A stretch of DNA of 64,000 bases from Candidatus Flexifilum affinis (GCA_016713325.1 JADJPJ010000089.1:62001-126000); one strand, 5' to 3'; shown: positions 1 through 8,104, counted from the stretch's first letter. Notes: generated by a model not told the origin, from the sequence alone. Numbers and translations: made by a program.

Positions 1-861
1 CGAGAAGAACAGCACCGCCATCACGGCGCCAATCCCCAGCCCGAGCAGTACGCCCATCATGCGATCCGACACCGAGGCAAGTTCGGCCGACTGCGGTTCC
101 TGCTCGACAACGGGCGCAGTTTCGCTCGTGCTCGCCAGGATGAACCGTTCCTGAAGGCTGTGGCAGTCATTGCAGGTGCGCACCGTGACCTGGCTCTCGT
201 GCCCGGTCGCAGGGAGGACGCCGGTGCGGAGGTGTTCCGGCGCGGGATCCGCCTGGTGCCAGTGGCAGTCGGCGCACGGGGTTTCCGCGTGCGTGACGTG
301 GGCGTAGCTCTGAGCGAGCGGCTTCTCATCGGTGTCATGACAGCTCACGCACAACGCGGTCGCGTCGCCCGTGGTCAGCGCCTGGGTATGCGGATCGTGG
401 CAGGTTGCGCAGGCCAACTCATTGGCGCTGTGGCCGCTGGCGCGCCACTCGCGGAAAGTTGTGATGTGGCAGTCTGCGCAGATCGTCTCATCGGGGGTGA
501 AAGCCAGAGGTTCCGGCGGGTGGGTGACCGGCGTCTCGCCGTGACAGGCGGCGCAGGCGACCCCACTGTGGGTGAACTGATCGTTGTACGGCGTGTAGTT
601 GGTGGTGTGGCAGGTCAGGCAGTCGCCGGTGATCATTGCGGGCGACCAGGCTGCCTGAAACGCCTCGCTGAAGAAGGCCTGCGCGTGGGCGCTGTCATCC
701 CAGGTGGCCAGGATATCGAGGTGGCACTCGGCGCAATCCTGCGGCACGGGTTCCGGGGTGACTTCCTGAGCGAGCGCTGCGGATGTCGTGAGCGCCGCCA
801 TGAGCAACACCACCGACGCCAACGTCAACGCGATTTTTGCCGACCGGGCCAAGAGACACAC
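1..861 (-). CDS. Octaheme c-type cytochrome, C-terminally anchored (3' end outside window)
   Basis: The frame is open for 287 codons and runs off the left edge. The GTG start is chosen because GGAGG lies 9 bases upstream. A signal peptide (residues 1-31, ending ALA-Q) is followed by eight CxxCH haem-binding motifs: CAECH (43-47), CLTCH, CAACH, CADCH, CATCH, CVSCH, CADCH and CNDCH. After the last haem there is an acidic linker and then a hydrophobic segment (about 268-287), which suggests an exported electron carrier tethered to the membrane by its C-terminus. It follows the tetra-rhodanese gene on the same strand after 116 bases, so it probably belongs to the same redox cluster. The family resembles cytochrome c554 / doubled-CXXCH proteins. 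The redox partner and substrate cannot be read from sequence. The haem count is seen directly; the role is inferred. Confidence 0.9.
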   Translation of the reverse strand, partial: MCLLARSAKIALTLASVVLLMAALTTSAALAQEVTPEPVPQDCAECHLDILATWDDSAHAQAFFSEAFQAAWSPAMITGDCLTCHTTNYTPYNDQFTHSGVACAACHGETPVTHPPEPLAFTPDETICADCHITTFREWRASGHSANELACATCHDPHTQALTTGDATALCVSCHDTDEKPLAQSYAHVTHAETPCADCHWHQADPAPEHLRTGVLPATGHESQVTVRTCNDCHSLQERFILASTSETAPVVEQEPQSAELASVSDRMMGVLLGLGIGAVMAVLFFS

Positions 862-882
862 GCTGTCGATCCTCCAACTGAG

Positions 883-956
883 ACCGCATTCACAAATGCG
901 GCTGCGACGTGCAGGTGGGGCGGACGTGCAAACGGAGTTTGCCTGCGCCCGCCCCA
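883..956 (-). other. Two stem-loops between rhodanese and octaheme genes
   Basis: A perfect 8-bp outer stem (TGGGGCGG with CCGCCCCA) encloses a perfect 6-bp inner stem (GCAAAC / GTTTGC, loop GGA) at 916-956. A second hairpin (CCGCATT / AATGCGG, 4-base loop) sits at 883-900. Neither is followed by a T-run on the minus strand, so these look more like mRNA processing or attenuation structures inside an operon than full terminators. Confidence 0.35.
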
Positions 957-977
957 GAGAATTCCGATGTTCTCGAA

Positions 978-2597
978 TTACGAAACCGGGACGACCAGGG
1001 GTAGCTCGGCCTTTTCCCACGCGCCCACGCCGCCGCCCAGCACACGCACGTTCTCGTAGCCCAGCATGCGCAGAAGCGACATGGCGATGGTGCTGCGGTG
1101 GGTCGGGTTGTCATAGAGCACGATGGCGGTGGTCAGGTCGGTGGGCATCTCGGCCAAACGGGTCATGAAGTCGGCCAGCGGGATATGCAGAGCGCCTTCG
1201 ATTGCCCCGGCAGCGAATTCGCCATCGCTGCGCACGTCGACCAGCACTGGCGGATTCTCGACCAGCTCGACGCTGAGATCGGCGGCCTTGACCGTCCAGT
1301 AGCCGGCCGGGATGGACTTGACGAAGCCGTCTACCGCGGCGAACAGATCGGCATCGAATGCCGGCGCGGTTCCTGCGACGCCTTCGGTCGGTTCCTGTAC
1401 GACCGGGTATTCCTTGGCCGTCCAGCTGCTCATGCCGCTCAGCATGCTGCGGGCATTGCTGTAGCCCAGCAGGTTGAGGGCCGTCATGGCCAGGGCGGAG
1501 CGATGGCCGCTGCCGCATACCACGACGAACGGGGCATCCAGGGCTGGCAGGACATCCAGGTGATCGGTCAGTTCGTTCAGCGGGACGTTGACTGCGCCTT
1601 CGATATGGCCTTCGGTGTATTCGTCGACCGTACGGACGTCGAGCACGAACAGCTCGGCGCCGCTATCGAGTTCAGTCTTGAGATCGTCGACGCGAATGGC
1701 GTTGAACGTCTCCGGCATGCCCGCCACGTATTCGGTCAGGCTACTTGCCAGGTCGAACGGCACGCCCACCAGTGGGAGCTCCGCAGCTTTCCAGGCGGAG
1801 ACGCCGCCGGAGAGGTTGCGCACGTTGGTGTAGCCCAGCAGATCCATGAAGATCTTGGCGATGCCACCGCGCCATCCGCCACCGCAGTAGACGACAATCG
1901 CGGCGTCCTTGTCGGCAGGGAGTTGATCGAGGTTGGCGACGAAGTCGTTGATCCACAGGTGCTGCGCGCCTTCAATGTAGCCTGCGGCATATTCTTCCGC
2001 GCTGCGCACGTCGATCAGAATGGGCGCCTGTTCGACCAGTTCGGCTGCCAGGTTGGTAGCGCTGACCAGGTCATAGCCTTCGGGAAGCCCGCTCAGGACA
2101 CTGTCGATTGCCGCCAGCAGGGCGGGGTCGATCGCCGGGGCTTCGGCTGCTTCCGGTACAAAGGCGTCGGTCGTCACTTCGAGTTCTTCACCGGCCCAGG
2201 CATCATAGCCGCCGGCGAAGGTCATCGCTTTGTTGTAGCCGAGGATTCGTAGCGAGGCCTGTGCCATCATGGCGCGAGCGCCGCCCTTGCAGATCACGAT
2301 GATCTCGGCGTCCTGATCAGGCAGGAGCGCCAGATTCTGCGCCAGAGTGCGGATCGGGACGTTGAACGAACCGGGGATGTGCCCTGCTTCGTATTCGGCG
2401 ACCTCACGAACATCCAGGAGGATGGGCTCGCGTTCGACAACCGCAGTCACGACATCGTCGACGCGGATGGTGCCGTAGCCCTGCGGTAGATTGCTGCCGT
2501 ACTCGACGACCGCGTCGAGTACGACGTCCTGTGCCAGAGCGGTCAGGCCGCTGATGGCCATCAGGAGTACGAAGGTTAAAAGTAGGAACTTCTTCAT
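978..2597 (-). CDS. Exported protein with four tandem rhodanese domains
   Basis: The protein has 539 residues. The ATG at 2597 is preferred because AGGAG lies 10 bases upstream; the upstream ATG at 2624 has none. A signal peptide (1-22, ending ALAQ) has no lipobox cysteine. Four rhodanese-like domains follow. The first three keep the active-site cysteine: VICKGG (Cys103), VVYCGGG (Cys238) and VVVCGSG (Cys361). In the fourth the loop reads LYDNPTHR and has no cysteine, so it is probably structural. Rhodaneses move sulfane sulfur as a cysteine persulfide. The location between two multihaem cytochromes, with only 38 bases to the upstream one, suggests periplasmic handling of sulfur species or polysulfide coupled to electron transfer. 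That coupling is an inference; the domain calls are firm. Confidence 0.9.
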   Translation of the reverse strand: MKKFLLLTFVLLMAISGLTALAQDVVLDAVVEYGSNLPQGYGTIRVDDVVTAVVEREPILLDVREVAEYEAGHIPGSFNVPIRTLAQNLALLPDQDAEIIVICKGGARAMMAQASLRILGYNKAMTFAGGYDAWAGEELEVTTDAFVPEAAEAPAIDPALLAAIDSVLSGLPEGYDLVSATNLAAELVEQAPILIDVRSAEEYAAGYIEGAQHLWINDFVANLDQLPADKDAAIVVYCGGGWRGGIAKIFMDLLGYTNVRNLSGGVSAWKAAELPLVGVPFDLASSLTEYVAGMPETFNAIRVDDLKTELDSGAELFVLDVRTVDEYTEGHIEGAVNVPLNELTDHLDVLPALDAPFVVVCGSGHRSALAMTALNLLGYSNARSMLSGMSSWTAKEYPVVQEPTEGVAGTAPAFDADLFAAVDGFVKSIPAGYWTVKAADLSVELVENPPVLVDVRSDGEFAAGAIEGALHIPLADFMTRLAEMPTDLTTAIVLYDNPTHRSTIAMSLLRMLGYENVRVLGGGVGAWEKAELPLVVPVS

Positions 2598-2635
2598 GCT
2601 GTGAATACTCCTATGCTTGCGCATGTAATCGGCTG

Positions 2636-3976
2636 TTAACTGCCCCAGAAACTGTCTCCACTGGGGGTTGGCGCCGGGGCCGGCGCGCTGTCATCGCTGC
2701 CCCAGAAATCGTCCGAGCTTTCCGCAGGCGCCGGGGCTTCTGCATCATCACCCCAGAATCCACCTCCATCGTCGGCCGGCGCGGCGGTTGGTGCGGCAGC
2801 CTCGCCGCCCCAGAAGTCGTCGCTTCCGCCAGCCTCTTCAGCAGGCGCCTCTTCAGTCGTGACATACTCCTCGTAGCCCGCGGGCAGCGGCGGGGCCGCC
2901 TCAACCATCACACCGGCGTTGGCCGTCCATTCCTCTGGGTCGACTTTGTCCTGTGTGAGGAAGACCTCGTCATTGCCGTGGCAGCTCACGCAGGACTCTG
3001 CCTGCGGGGTGATGCGCTGGATATTGTGGGGCGTGGCATAGACCCAGGTCGGCAGGGCATCGAAATTGGTCAGCAGGTCTTCGCCGTAGAAGCTAAACGA
3101 GTCGATGTCCACGGGCACATGCCGCAGCGGGACATAGCGGTAGGGCCGTTCGGCGCTGCGATTCGGGTTCAGACCCAGGAAGAAGCCAAGGGAATGCTCT
3201 TCAACCCGGTAGAACGGTGCCCCTGCTTCGTTGCGTTCGACGTGGCAGTTGACGCAGTTGGTGTACGTCGTGCTGTGGCACGTCTGGCAGGAGAGCACCT
3301 CGGTGCCGTGCACCTCGTGCATGTCGATCCCCGAGCCAACGCCGATCTGCTCCTGATGGCAGTCTTCGCAGTCCGGCGTCTGCTCGCCGTCATAGCGATG
3401 GTTCGCATCGATGACGCCAGGATCGACGCCGTGCATCTCGTCGCCCGTGTGGCAGTCGGAGCAGGCCATGCGGGACCGGAAGTGCACATCGCTGGCGATT
3501 CCCTCGTTCAGTCCATAGTATTCGTTCTTGACGCGGCTGCCGTGACAGGCCGTGCAGGTCTGACTCATCGGCGGCGTCTCGACGAAGTTGTGTCCATCCA
3601 GCAGACCGCCACCCACACCTAACGGCTGGCTGACATGGCAGTCACCGCAGCTTGCGTGACAGTCGTTGCAGTGATACGACTCCATCTCCGCGATGGTGGC
3701 GTGATTTTCCGGCACGCTGCGTTCGTACAGCCGCGTGTCATAGCCTGCCAGGGTGCTGTGCAGACTGTTGGCGCTCGCTTCACCGATGTCGGTATGGCAG
3801 CGTCCACAGGTCTCGACGTTTTCCGCCGGACGGTCGATCAAGTTTTCGTGGGCGATGTTGAAGTCATCAACCGCGGTACCGCCATGGCAGGCGGTGCAGT
3901 TGATCAGAGCATGCATGTCCTGGTTGTAGGTTTCGGCGTCAATCCAGACGCGCTGCCATGGCTCCATCGGAGCCAC
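2636..3976 (-). CDS. Multihaem cytochrome c, main part (10 CxxCH) with Phe-Trp-Gly tail
   Basis: This reading frame is directly continuous with the upstream signal-peptide piece and is separated from it only by one TGA codon at 3986-3988. It carries ten CxxCH motifs: CTACH, CGRCH, CNDCH, CGDCH, CTACH, CSDCH, CEDCH, CQTCH, CVNCH and CVSCH. The upstream CLECH would make eleven. The frame can open at GTG 3976 or ATG 3967, but such a product would lack a signal peptide and could not be exported for haem attachment, so the two pieces almost certainly form one protein. The last 65 residues are a low-complexity Ala/Pro/Asp linker with four Phe-Trp-Gly motifs (DDFWGG, GGFWGD, DDFWGS, DSFWGS). Function is probably periplasmic or extracellular electron transfer; the partner is unknown. 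Confidence 0.85.
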   Translation of the reverse strand: MAPMEPWQRVWIDAETYNQDMHALINCTACHGGTAVDDFNIAHENLIDRPAENVETCGRCHTDIGEASANSLHSTLAGYDTRLYERSVPENHATIAEMESYHCNDCHASCGDCHVSQPLGVGGGLLDGHNFVETPPMSQTCTACHGSRVKNEYYGLNEGIASDVHFRSRMACSDCHTGDEMHGVDPGVIDANHRYDGEQTPDCEDCHQEQIGVGSGIDMHEVHGTEVLSCQTCHSTTYTNCVNCHVERNEAGAPFYRVEEHSLGFFLGLNPNRSAERPYRYVPLRHVPVDIDSFSFYGEDLLTNFDALPTWVYATPHNIQRITPQAESCVSCHGNDEVFLTQDKVDPEEWTANAGVMVEAAPPLPAGYEEYVTTEEAPAEEAGGSDDFWGGEAAAPTAAPADDGGGFWGDDAEAPAPAESSDDFWGSDDSAPAPAPTPSGDSFWGS

Positions 3977-3988
3977 GGACCCCCCTCA
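3956..3988 (-). other. In-frame TGA followed by a strong hairpin inside the cytochrome gene
   Basis: The TGA (3988-3986) interrupts a single continuous frame, reading Gly-Pro-Gly-stop-Gly-Gly-Ser. Seven bases after it begins a 10-bp stem (CCGTGGCTCC with GGAGCCATGG, one G-U pair) with the three-base loop GAT. The loop starts 17 bases after the TGA and its first base is G, which falls inside the published spacing and loop rules for bacterial SECIS elements. A simple TGG-to-TGA nonsense change or a base error is equally compatible. Confidence 0.5.
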
Positions 3989-4204
3989 GCCAGGCCCTTC
4001 GGATTCGGCCTCCGCCGGAGCGTCTTCCTGCGCCAGTTCGCGCAGTTTTGCTTCGTCCGTGTGACACTCCAGGCAGGCGGTGTCCGTGAATGGCTCCAGC
4101 GTTGGAAGCGGGGGCGCTGTGAGCCCCTGCGCTAGAGCACCCAGGGCGATACAGGCTATGCCAGTGAACAGAGAGGCGCGAATGAGCAGTTTGGGAGCGT
4201 GCAT
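3986..4204 (-). CDS. N-terminal piece of the multihaem cytochrome (signal peptide plus first haem)
   Basis: The piece has 72 residues: a signal peptide (1-25, ending ALAQ), a short proline-rich stretch and one CLECH haem motif, then an acidic linker that stops at TGA. The downstream frame carrying ten more haems follows in the same phase with no intervening base. Exported multihaem cytochromes need their signal peptide on the same chain as the haem sites, so this is best read as the beginning of the gene at 2636-3976, not as an independent monohaem cytochrome. Ribosome-binding sequence before ATG 4204 is weak. It is the first gene of the minus-strand redox cluster. Confidence 0.7.
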   Translation of the reverse strand: MHAPKLLIRASLFTGIACIALGALAQGLTAPPLPTLEPFTDTACLECHTDEAKLRELAQEDAPAEAESEGPG

Positions 4205-4249
4205 CGGTCTATGCGTTCATCCACATGAGCGAATATTTCATAAACAAGG

Positions 4250-4365
4250 ATTATGACCAAGCCTGCGGTGCTCCGCGCTGAAAGGTGTCATGGTTGACTG
4301 GTGAAAAATGTCACAAGAGATTCGTAGAGAGTCTGATGTCGGTGCTCGCCTTTCGTCGCTATACT
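4250..4365. promoter_or_regulatory. Divergent promoter region with CRP-like palindrome
   Basis: GTGA-N6-TCACA at 4301-4315 matches a CRP-type half-site pair except for one outer base. On the plus side there is a -10 TATACT at 4360-4365 before the P-type ATPase. On the minus side there is a possible -10 CATAAT (4255-4250) before the cytochromes. Neither has a good -35, and both inferred start sites lie about 64 bases from the palindrome centre. Activator-dependent divergent transcription is therefore plausible but unproven. Confidence 0.35.
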
Positions 4366-4405
4366 GTTTCGTGTTTGTATCCGATGCATCTGAGAAGGCT
4401 GAGCC

Positions 4406-6961
4406 GTGCAAACTCAACGTTCCGCGCCGAAGAGTGAGCAGATCTCGCAGGACGCACCTCGCGGACTGACGGCCGGTGAGGTGGCCGACCGGCGCGCGCG
4501 GGGGCAGGGGAACAACATTCAGTTGGCGACCAGCCGCACCTACGGCGATATCATTCGCGCCAATGTCCTGAATCTGATCAACATCGTCCTCTTCAGCATC
4601 GGCGCGGTGATGGTTGCCATCGGCCGGGTGGGCGATGCGGTGACGAGCGTCGGCCTGATTCTGTTCAACGTCGTCATTGGCATCGTGCAGGAGGTGCGCG
4701 CCAAGCGCCAGCTCGATCACATCGCCCTGTTGACGCGACCGAAGGTCACGGTGATACGCGACGGCGCAGAGCAGGTGATTCAGCCGGATGAGCTGGTGGT
4801 CGGCGACATCGTCGTGGTGCGCTCCGGGGACCAGTTCGTGGTCGATGGCAAGCTGGGCGGCGGCAAGGTCGAGGCTGACGAGTCGCTGCTGACGGGCGAA
4901 AGTGACCCGGTGACCAAGAACCCAGGCGACGAAATGCTCTCCGGCAGCTTCTGTATCAGCGGCGCAGGGTGGTATGAAGCAACGCGCGTGGGTCAGGAGA
5001 GCTTCGCCAACAAGCTCACGGCTGACGCGCGTAAGTTCGCCATCAGCTTCACCCCGCTCCAGCGCGAGGTCAACTTTCTCCTTCGCCTGCTCATTCTGCT
5101 GGCGCTGATCATCGGCTTTCTGGTGCTGCTGGGCGCGCTGATTTCGGGCGTGCCGTTCGTGCGGCAGGTGCAGATGGCCGCCGTGATCGCCGGGCTGGTC
5201 CCGAACGGCCTGTTCTTCATGGTCATTCTCTCTTACGCGATGGGCGCTGTCCGCATCGTGAGCAGGGGTGCCCTGGTGCAGCAGACCAACGCCGTCGAGT
5301 CGCTGGCCAACGTCACGGTGCTGGCCACCGACAAGACCGGCACGCTGACGGCCAACCGCATCCTGTTCCACGGGGTTCACCCGATAAAGGCGTCAGAAGA
5401 TGAGTTGAAGCGGCTGCTAGGCATCTTCGCCCGCAGCGCCAGCTCCACGAACAAGACGAGCGAAGCGCTGATCAACGGGCTGCCAGGGGACAAGCAGCCG
5501 ACGGTCGAGGAAGTGCCGTTCTCGTCGGCGATCAAGTGGAGTGCGCTGGCCTTCGACGGGCCTGACGTGCAGGGTATCTATGTGCTGGGCGCGCCAGAGA
5601 ACCTGAGTGAGCACCTCGCGCTCGATTCGTCGGCCCAGCAGCACATCACCAGGCTGGCCGATCAGGGGCTGCGCGTCCTGGTCTTCGGCCAAAACCCGGT
5701 TCTCGCTCCGCTGCATGATGGAGAAGGCAAGCCCATCCTGCCGAAACTCGACCTCCTCGGTATTGTAAGCCTGAGCGATGAACTCCGTCCGCAACTCAAG
5801 GAGACACTGGACAGCTTCGTTGCCGCAGGCATTACGCTGAAGATCATCAGCGGCGACAACCCCAATACGGTCGCCGCGCTGGTCAGGCAGGTAGGATTGA
5901 ACAGCAGTCTGAAGACTGCCAGTGGGACCACGCTAGACGCGATGGGCGACGCCGAGTTTGCCCAGATAGTGCAGGAAACGACGATCTTCGGGCGCATCAC
6001 GCCGCAGCAGAAGGAGCGCATCGTCGATGCCCTGCGGGCGCAGAACCATTACGTGGCCACGATCGGCGACGGCGTGAACGACGTGCTGTCGCTGAAAAAG
6101 GCCAATCTCGGCATCGCCATGGAGTCCGGCAGCGCCGCGACTCGGTCGGTCGCCGACATGATCCTGCTCGGAGACTCGTTTGGCGCGCTTCCCGCTGCAT
6201 TTACAGAAGGCCAGCGCATTGTCGCGGGGATGAAGGATGTCTTCCGCCTGTTCCTCGTGCGCGTCTGCTATGCCGCCCTGCTGATCGTCGGCATCGCCGT
6301 GATTGGCGTCGGCTTTCCGTTTATTCCCAAGCACAATGCGCTGCTCATCCTCTTCGGCGTCGGTATTCCGACGCTCGGGTTAGCGCTGTGGGCCAAGCCG
6401 GCGCAGCTAGAGCGGGGCGGGCTGCTGCGGCAGATTGCGACCTTCGTCGTGCCGGCTGCCCTGTCGATCTTCTTCGTCGGAACGCTGCTCTACGTCAGCG
6501 TGTTCTATCTCACCGGCCAGGAGATGATTGACGTTCCGGTCACGCCGGAGGCAATGGCACAGTTCGAGGAGTTCACCGGAATCGCGGCGGAACTGGACGC
6601 GCAGACCTATGTCGCAGAAGTGGCCACCCTGACGGCGCAGACCACGCTGACTGTGTTCACGACGTTCGCGGGCCTGGTGCTGGTCCTCTTCGTGGAACCT
6701 CCGCTGCGCTGGTTTGAAGGGGGTGACACCTACAGCGGTGACCTTCGGCCGACGCTCCTGGCCGGCGTCCTGCTGATCGGTTTCCTGCTGGTCGTCGTGA
6801 TCGAGCCGGCACGTCAGTTCTTCGAGATTGTGGCCCTGCCGGTAGGCGGCTATGCGTTGATTGCGTTGGTGACCGCGGCCTGGGCGCTCGCGCTGCGGGC
6901 AGCCTGGCGCGGACGCTGGCTCCAGCGCTTCTTTCAGGCCGAGGGAGCCGAGCGTCAGTGA
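4406..6961 (+). CDS. P-type cation-transporting ATPase, CtpE-like
   Basis: The protein has 851 residues, starting at GTG with AGAAGG 7 bases upstream. The order is classical: N-terminal membrane pair, actuator domain with TGES (about 162-165), M3/M4 helices containing GLVPNG, phosphorylation site DKTGTLT (Asp309), nucleotide domain, GDGVND hinge (about 554-559) and six C-terminal membrane segments. There is no N-terminal metal-binding CxxC, which argues against a copper or zinc pump. The N-terminal phrase DIIRANVLN and overall layout resemble the actinobacterial CtpE group, for which calcium transport has been reported. Substrate here is inferred only. It is divergent from the cytochrome cluster and ends at a strong hairpin, so it is probably monocistronic. 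Confidence 0.9.
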   Translation: MQTQRSAPKSEQISQDAPRGLTAGEVADRRARGQGNNIQLATSRTYGDIIRANVLNLINIVLFSIGAVMVAIGRVGDAVTSVGLILFNVVIGIVQEVRAKRQLDHIALLTRPKVTVIRDGAEQVIQPDELVVGDIVVVRSGDQFVVDGKLGGGKVEADESLLTGESDPVTKNPGDEMLSGSFCISGAGWYEATRVGQESFANKLTADARKFAISFTPLQREVNFLLRLLILLALIIGFLVLLGALISGVPFVRQVQMAAVIAGLVPNGLFFMVILSYAMGAVRIVSRGALVQQTNAVESLANVTVLATDKTGTLTANRILFHGVHPIKASEDELKRLLGIFARSASSTNKTSEALINGLPGDKQPTVEEVPFSSAIKWSALAFDGPDVQGIYVLGAPENLSEHLALDSSAQQHITRLADQGLRVLVFGQNPVLAPLHDGEGKPILPKLDLLGIVSLSDELRPQLKETLDSFVAAGITLKIISGDNPNTVAALVRQVGLNSSLKTASGTTLDAMGDAEFAQIVQETTIFGRITPQQKERIVDALRAQNHYVATIGDGVNDVLSLKKANLGIAMESGSAATRSVADMILLGDSFGALPAAFTEGQRIVAGMKDVFRLFLVRVCYAALLIVGIAVIGVGFPFIPKHNALLILFGVGIPTLGLALWAKPAQLERGGLLRQIATFVVPAALSIFFVGTLLYVSVFYLTGQEMIDVPVTPEAMAQFEEFTGIAAELDAQTYVAEVATLTAQTTLTVFTTFAGLVLVLFVEPPLRWFEGGDTYSGDLRPTLLAGVLLIGFLLVVVIEPARQFFEIVALPVGGYALIALVTAAWALALRAAWRGRWLQRFFQAEGAERQ

Positions 6962-6967
6962 GCGTAA

Positions 6968-7000
6968 AAGGTAAGACCGGGCAGCGCCCGGTCTTACCTT
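6968..7000. terminator. Bidirectional terminator-like hairpin
   Basis: Perfect 15-bp stem AAGGTAAGACCGGGC with its complement around the loop AGC, 7 bases after the ATPase stop and 28 bases from the end of the convergent small gene. It probably serves both strands; the following T content is modest. Confidence 0.75.
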
Positions 7001-7028
7001 CTCCTACGATGAGAGAAGACGAGAAGGT

Positions 7029-7241
7029 TTACTTCTCGACCTTGTAGCTGGCCTTGTCCCAGTCCGCCTTGCTGACGAACTTGGTGAGCATACGCCCGTC
7101 GGAAGTCTTCCCACGGAGGGCATAGCGGGTCTGCCCGTTCTTGGTGACATAGGTGGTCTTGAGGACGTCGCCCTCTGGAACCGACACCTTGGAGCGGGTC
7201 TTCACATCGTAGAAATCGACACCCGAAGCCTTCTTTGCCAT
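7029..7241 (-). CDS. Small basic conserved-looking protein, function unknown
   Basis: The protein has 70 residues starting MAKKASGVDFY; the ATG at 7241 has AAAGGA about 7 bases upstream and a good promoter above it. It is lysine-rich, with no signal peptide, membrane segment or cysteine. The body alternates short hydrophobic strands with charged turns (for example VSVPEGDV, TTYVTKNGQTRYAL), as in a small beta-barrel or beta-sheet fold. A nucleic-acid-binding or ribosome-associated role would fit the charge, but I recognise no family. It is a single-gene unit, convergent with the ATPase gene. I regard it as a real gene because promoter, ribosome-binding site and protein-like composition agree. 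Confidence 0.75.
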   Translation of the reverse strand: MAKKASGVDFYDVKTRSKVSVPEGDVLKTTYVTKNGQTRYALRGKTSDGRMLTKFVSKADWDKASYKVEK

Positions 7242-7275
7242 GATGAGTCCTTTCGTTTTAGCTAACCCTGTCATT

Positions 7276-7304
7276 ACCATATTGGATTCTAAGCTAGTTG
7301 TCAA
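7276..7304 (-). promoter_or_regulatory. Sigma70-type promoter of the small basic protein
   Basis: On the minus strand TTGACA (7304-7299), a 17-base spacer and TATGGT (7281-7276) lie about 35 bases before the start codon. The stretch 7305-7489 between this promoter and msrA is AT-richer than its surroundings and holds no gene. Confidence 0.6.
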
Positions 7305-7489
7305 TTAGAAAACGCAAATTTGCTGACCGAAGTTTTCGGCTGACTGACTCTGACCATCTTCCTATGTCCAGTATTCTGACTCGTAAAACGTAAAAACTAA
7401 GTGATTCCTTAAGCTGTAACGATCCCTTCATCTTCTTCGTCTAATCTTTATTGTGAGGGAAAAAGTGCTCCAATTGAGAGGAGAAATCC

Positions 7490-8026
7490 ATGAGAATCGA
7501 GACGGCGACGCTAGCCGGCGGATGCTTCTGGTGCCTGGAAGCCGTATACGACCAGCTCAAGGGCGTGACCGATGTGGTGTCCGGCTATATGGGTGGGCGC
7601 ATGCCGAACCCATCGTATGAGCTCGTCTGCACGGGCACGACCAATCACGCCGAAGTGATCCAGATCCAGTATGATGCTGACCTCGTCAGCTTCCGCGATC
7701 TGCTGAACGTCTTCTTCACCATCCATGACCCCACCACGCTGAACCGTCAAGGGAACGATGTCGGCACGCAGTACCGCTCAGCCATCTTCTACCATACGCC
7801 TGAGCAAAAGGCCGTGGCCGAGGCGACGATCGCCGAGCTCACGGGGCAGAAGCTGTGGCGCGACGCGATCGTCACCGAGGTTACGGCGGTGTCGACGTTC
7901 TACGCGGCAGAAGACTATCATCAGGAATACTTCGCGCGCAACCCCTCCCAGGGCTACTGCCGTGTGGTCGTCGCGCCGAAGGTAGCGAAGTTCCGCAAGC
8001 ACTTCATGGAGCAGTTGAAGGCCTAG
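7490..8026 (+). CDS. msrA: Peptide-methionine (S)-S-oxide reductase MsrA
   Basis: The protein has 178 residues, with GAGAGGAG a few bases before the ATG. The catalytic motif GCFWC (residues 11-15) sits after the first strand, followed by the family phrases SGYMGG, HAEVIQIQYD and HDPTTLNRQGNDVGTQYRSA. It reduces methionine-S-sulfoxide in oxidised proteins and free methionine, with the resolving step usually fed by thioredoxin. A second cysteine in QGYCRVV (near residue 157) is a candidate resolving cysteine. No signal peptide is present, so the enzyme is cytoplasmic. No MsrB lies nearby. A strong terminator follows, so the gene is monocistronic. Confidence 0.97.
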   Translation: MRIETATLAGGCFWCLEAVYDQLKGVTDVVSGYMGGRMPNPSYELVCTGTTNHAEVIQIQYDADLVSFRDLLNVFFTIHDPTTLNRQGNDVGTQYRSAIFYHTPEQKAVAEATIAELTGQKLWRDAIVTEVTAVSTFYAAEDYHQEYFARNPSQGYCRVVVAPKVAKFRKHFMEQLKA

Positions 8027-8063
8027 CAGCCCCTTGTCCTGAAGAACTCTGTCCATAGATAAG

Positions 8064-8104
8064 GAGAGCCTGCCCCGTTATCGGGGCAGGCTCTCTTCTT
8101 CCTT
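8064..8104 (+). terminator. Rho-independent terminator of msrA
   Basis: A 14-bp perfect stem (GAGAGCCTGCCCCG, loop TTAT) is followed by TTCTTCTTCCTT. The rest of the gap to 8212 shows nothing further. Confidence 0.85.

Noticed and set aside
160..1059. Long plus-strand ORF opposite the octaheme gene
   Set aside because: It is the complement of a frame with eight CxxCH motifs and a signal peptide; such antisense ORFs are common at this G+C and it shows no protein family features.
3986..3988. TGA recoded as tryptophan throughout the genome
   Set aside because: Many clear genes here end with TGA at the expected place (for example the P-type ATPase and the SH3-domain protein) and tryptophan is encoded by TGG.
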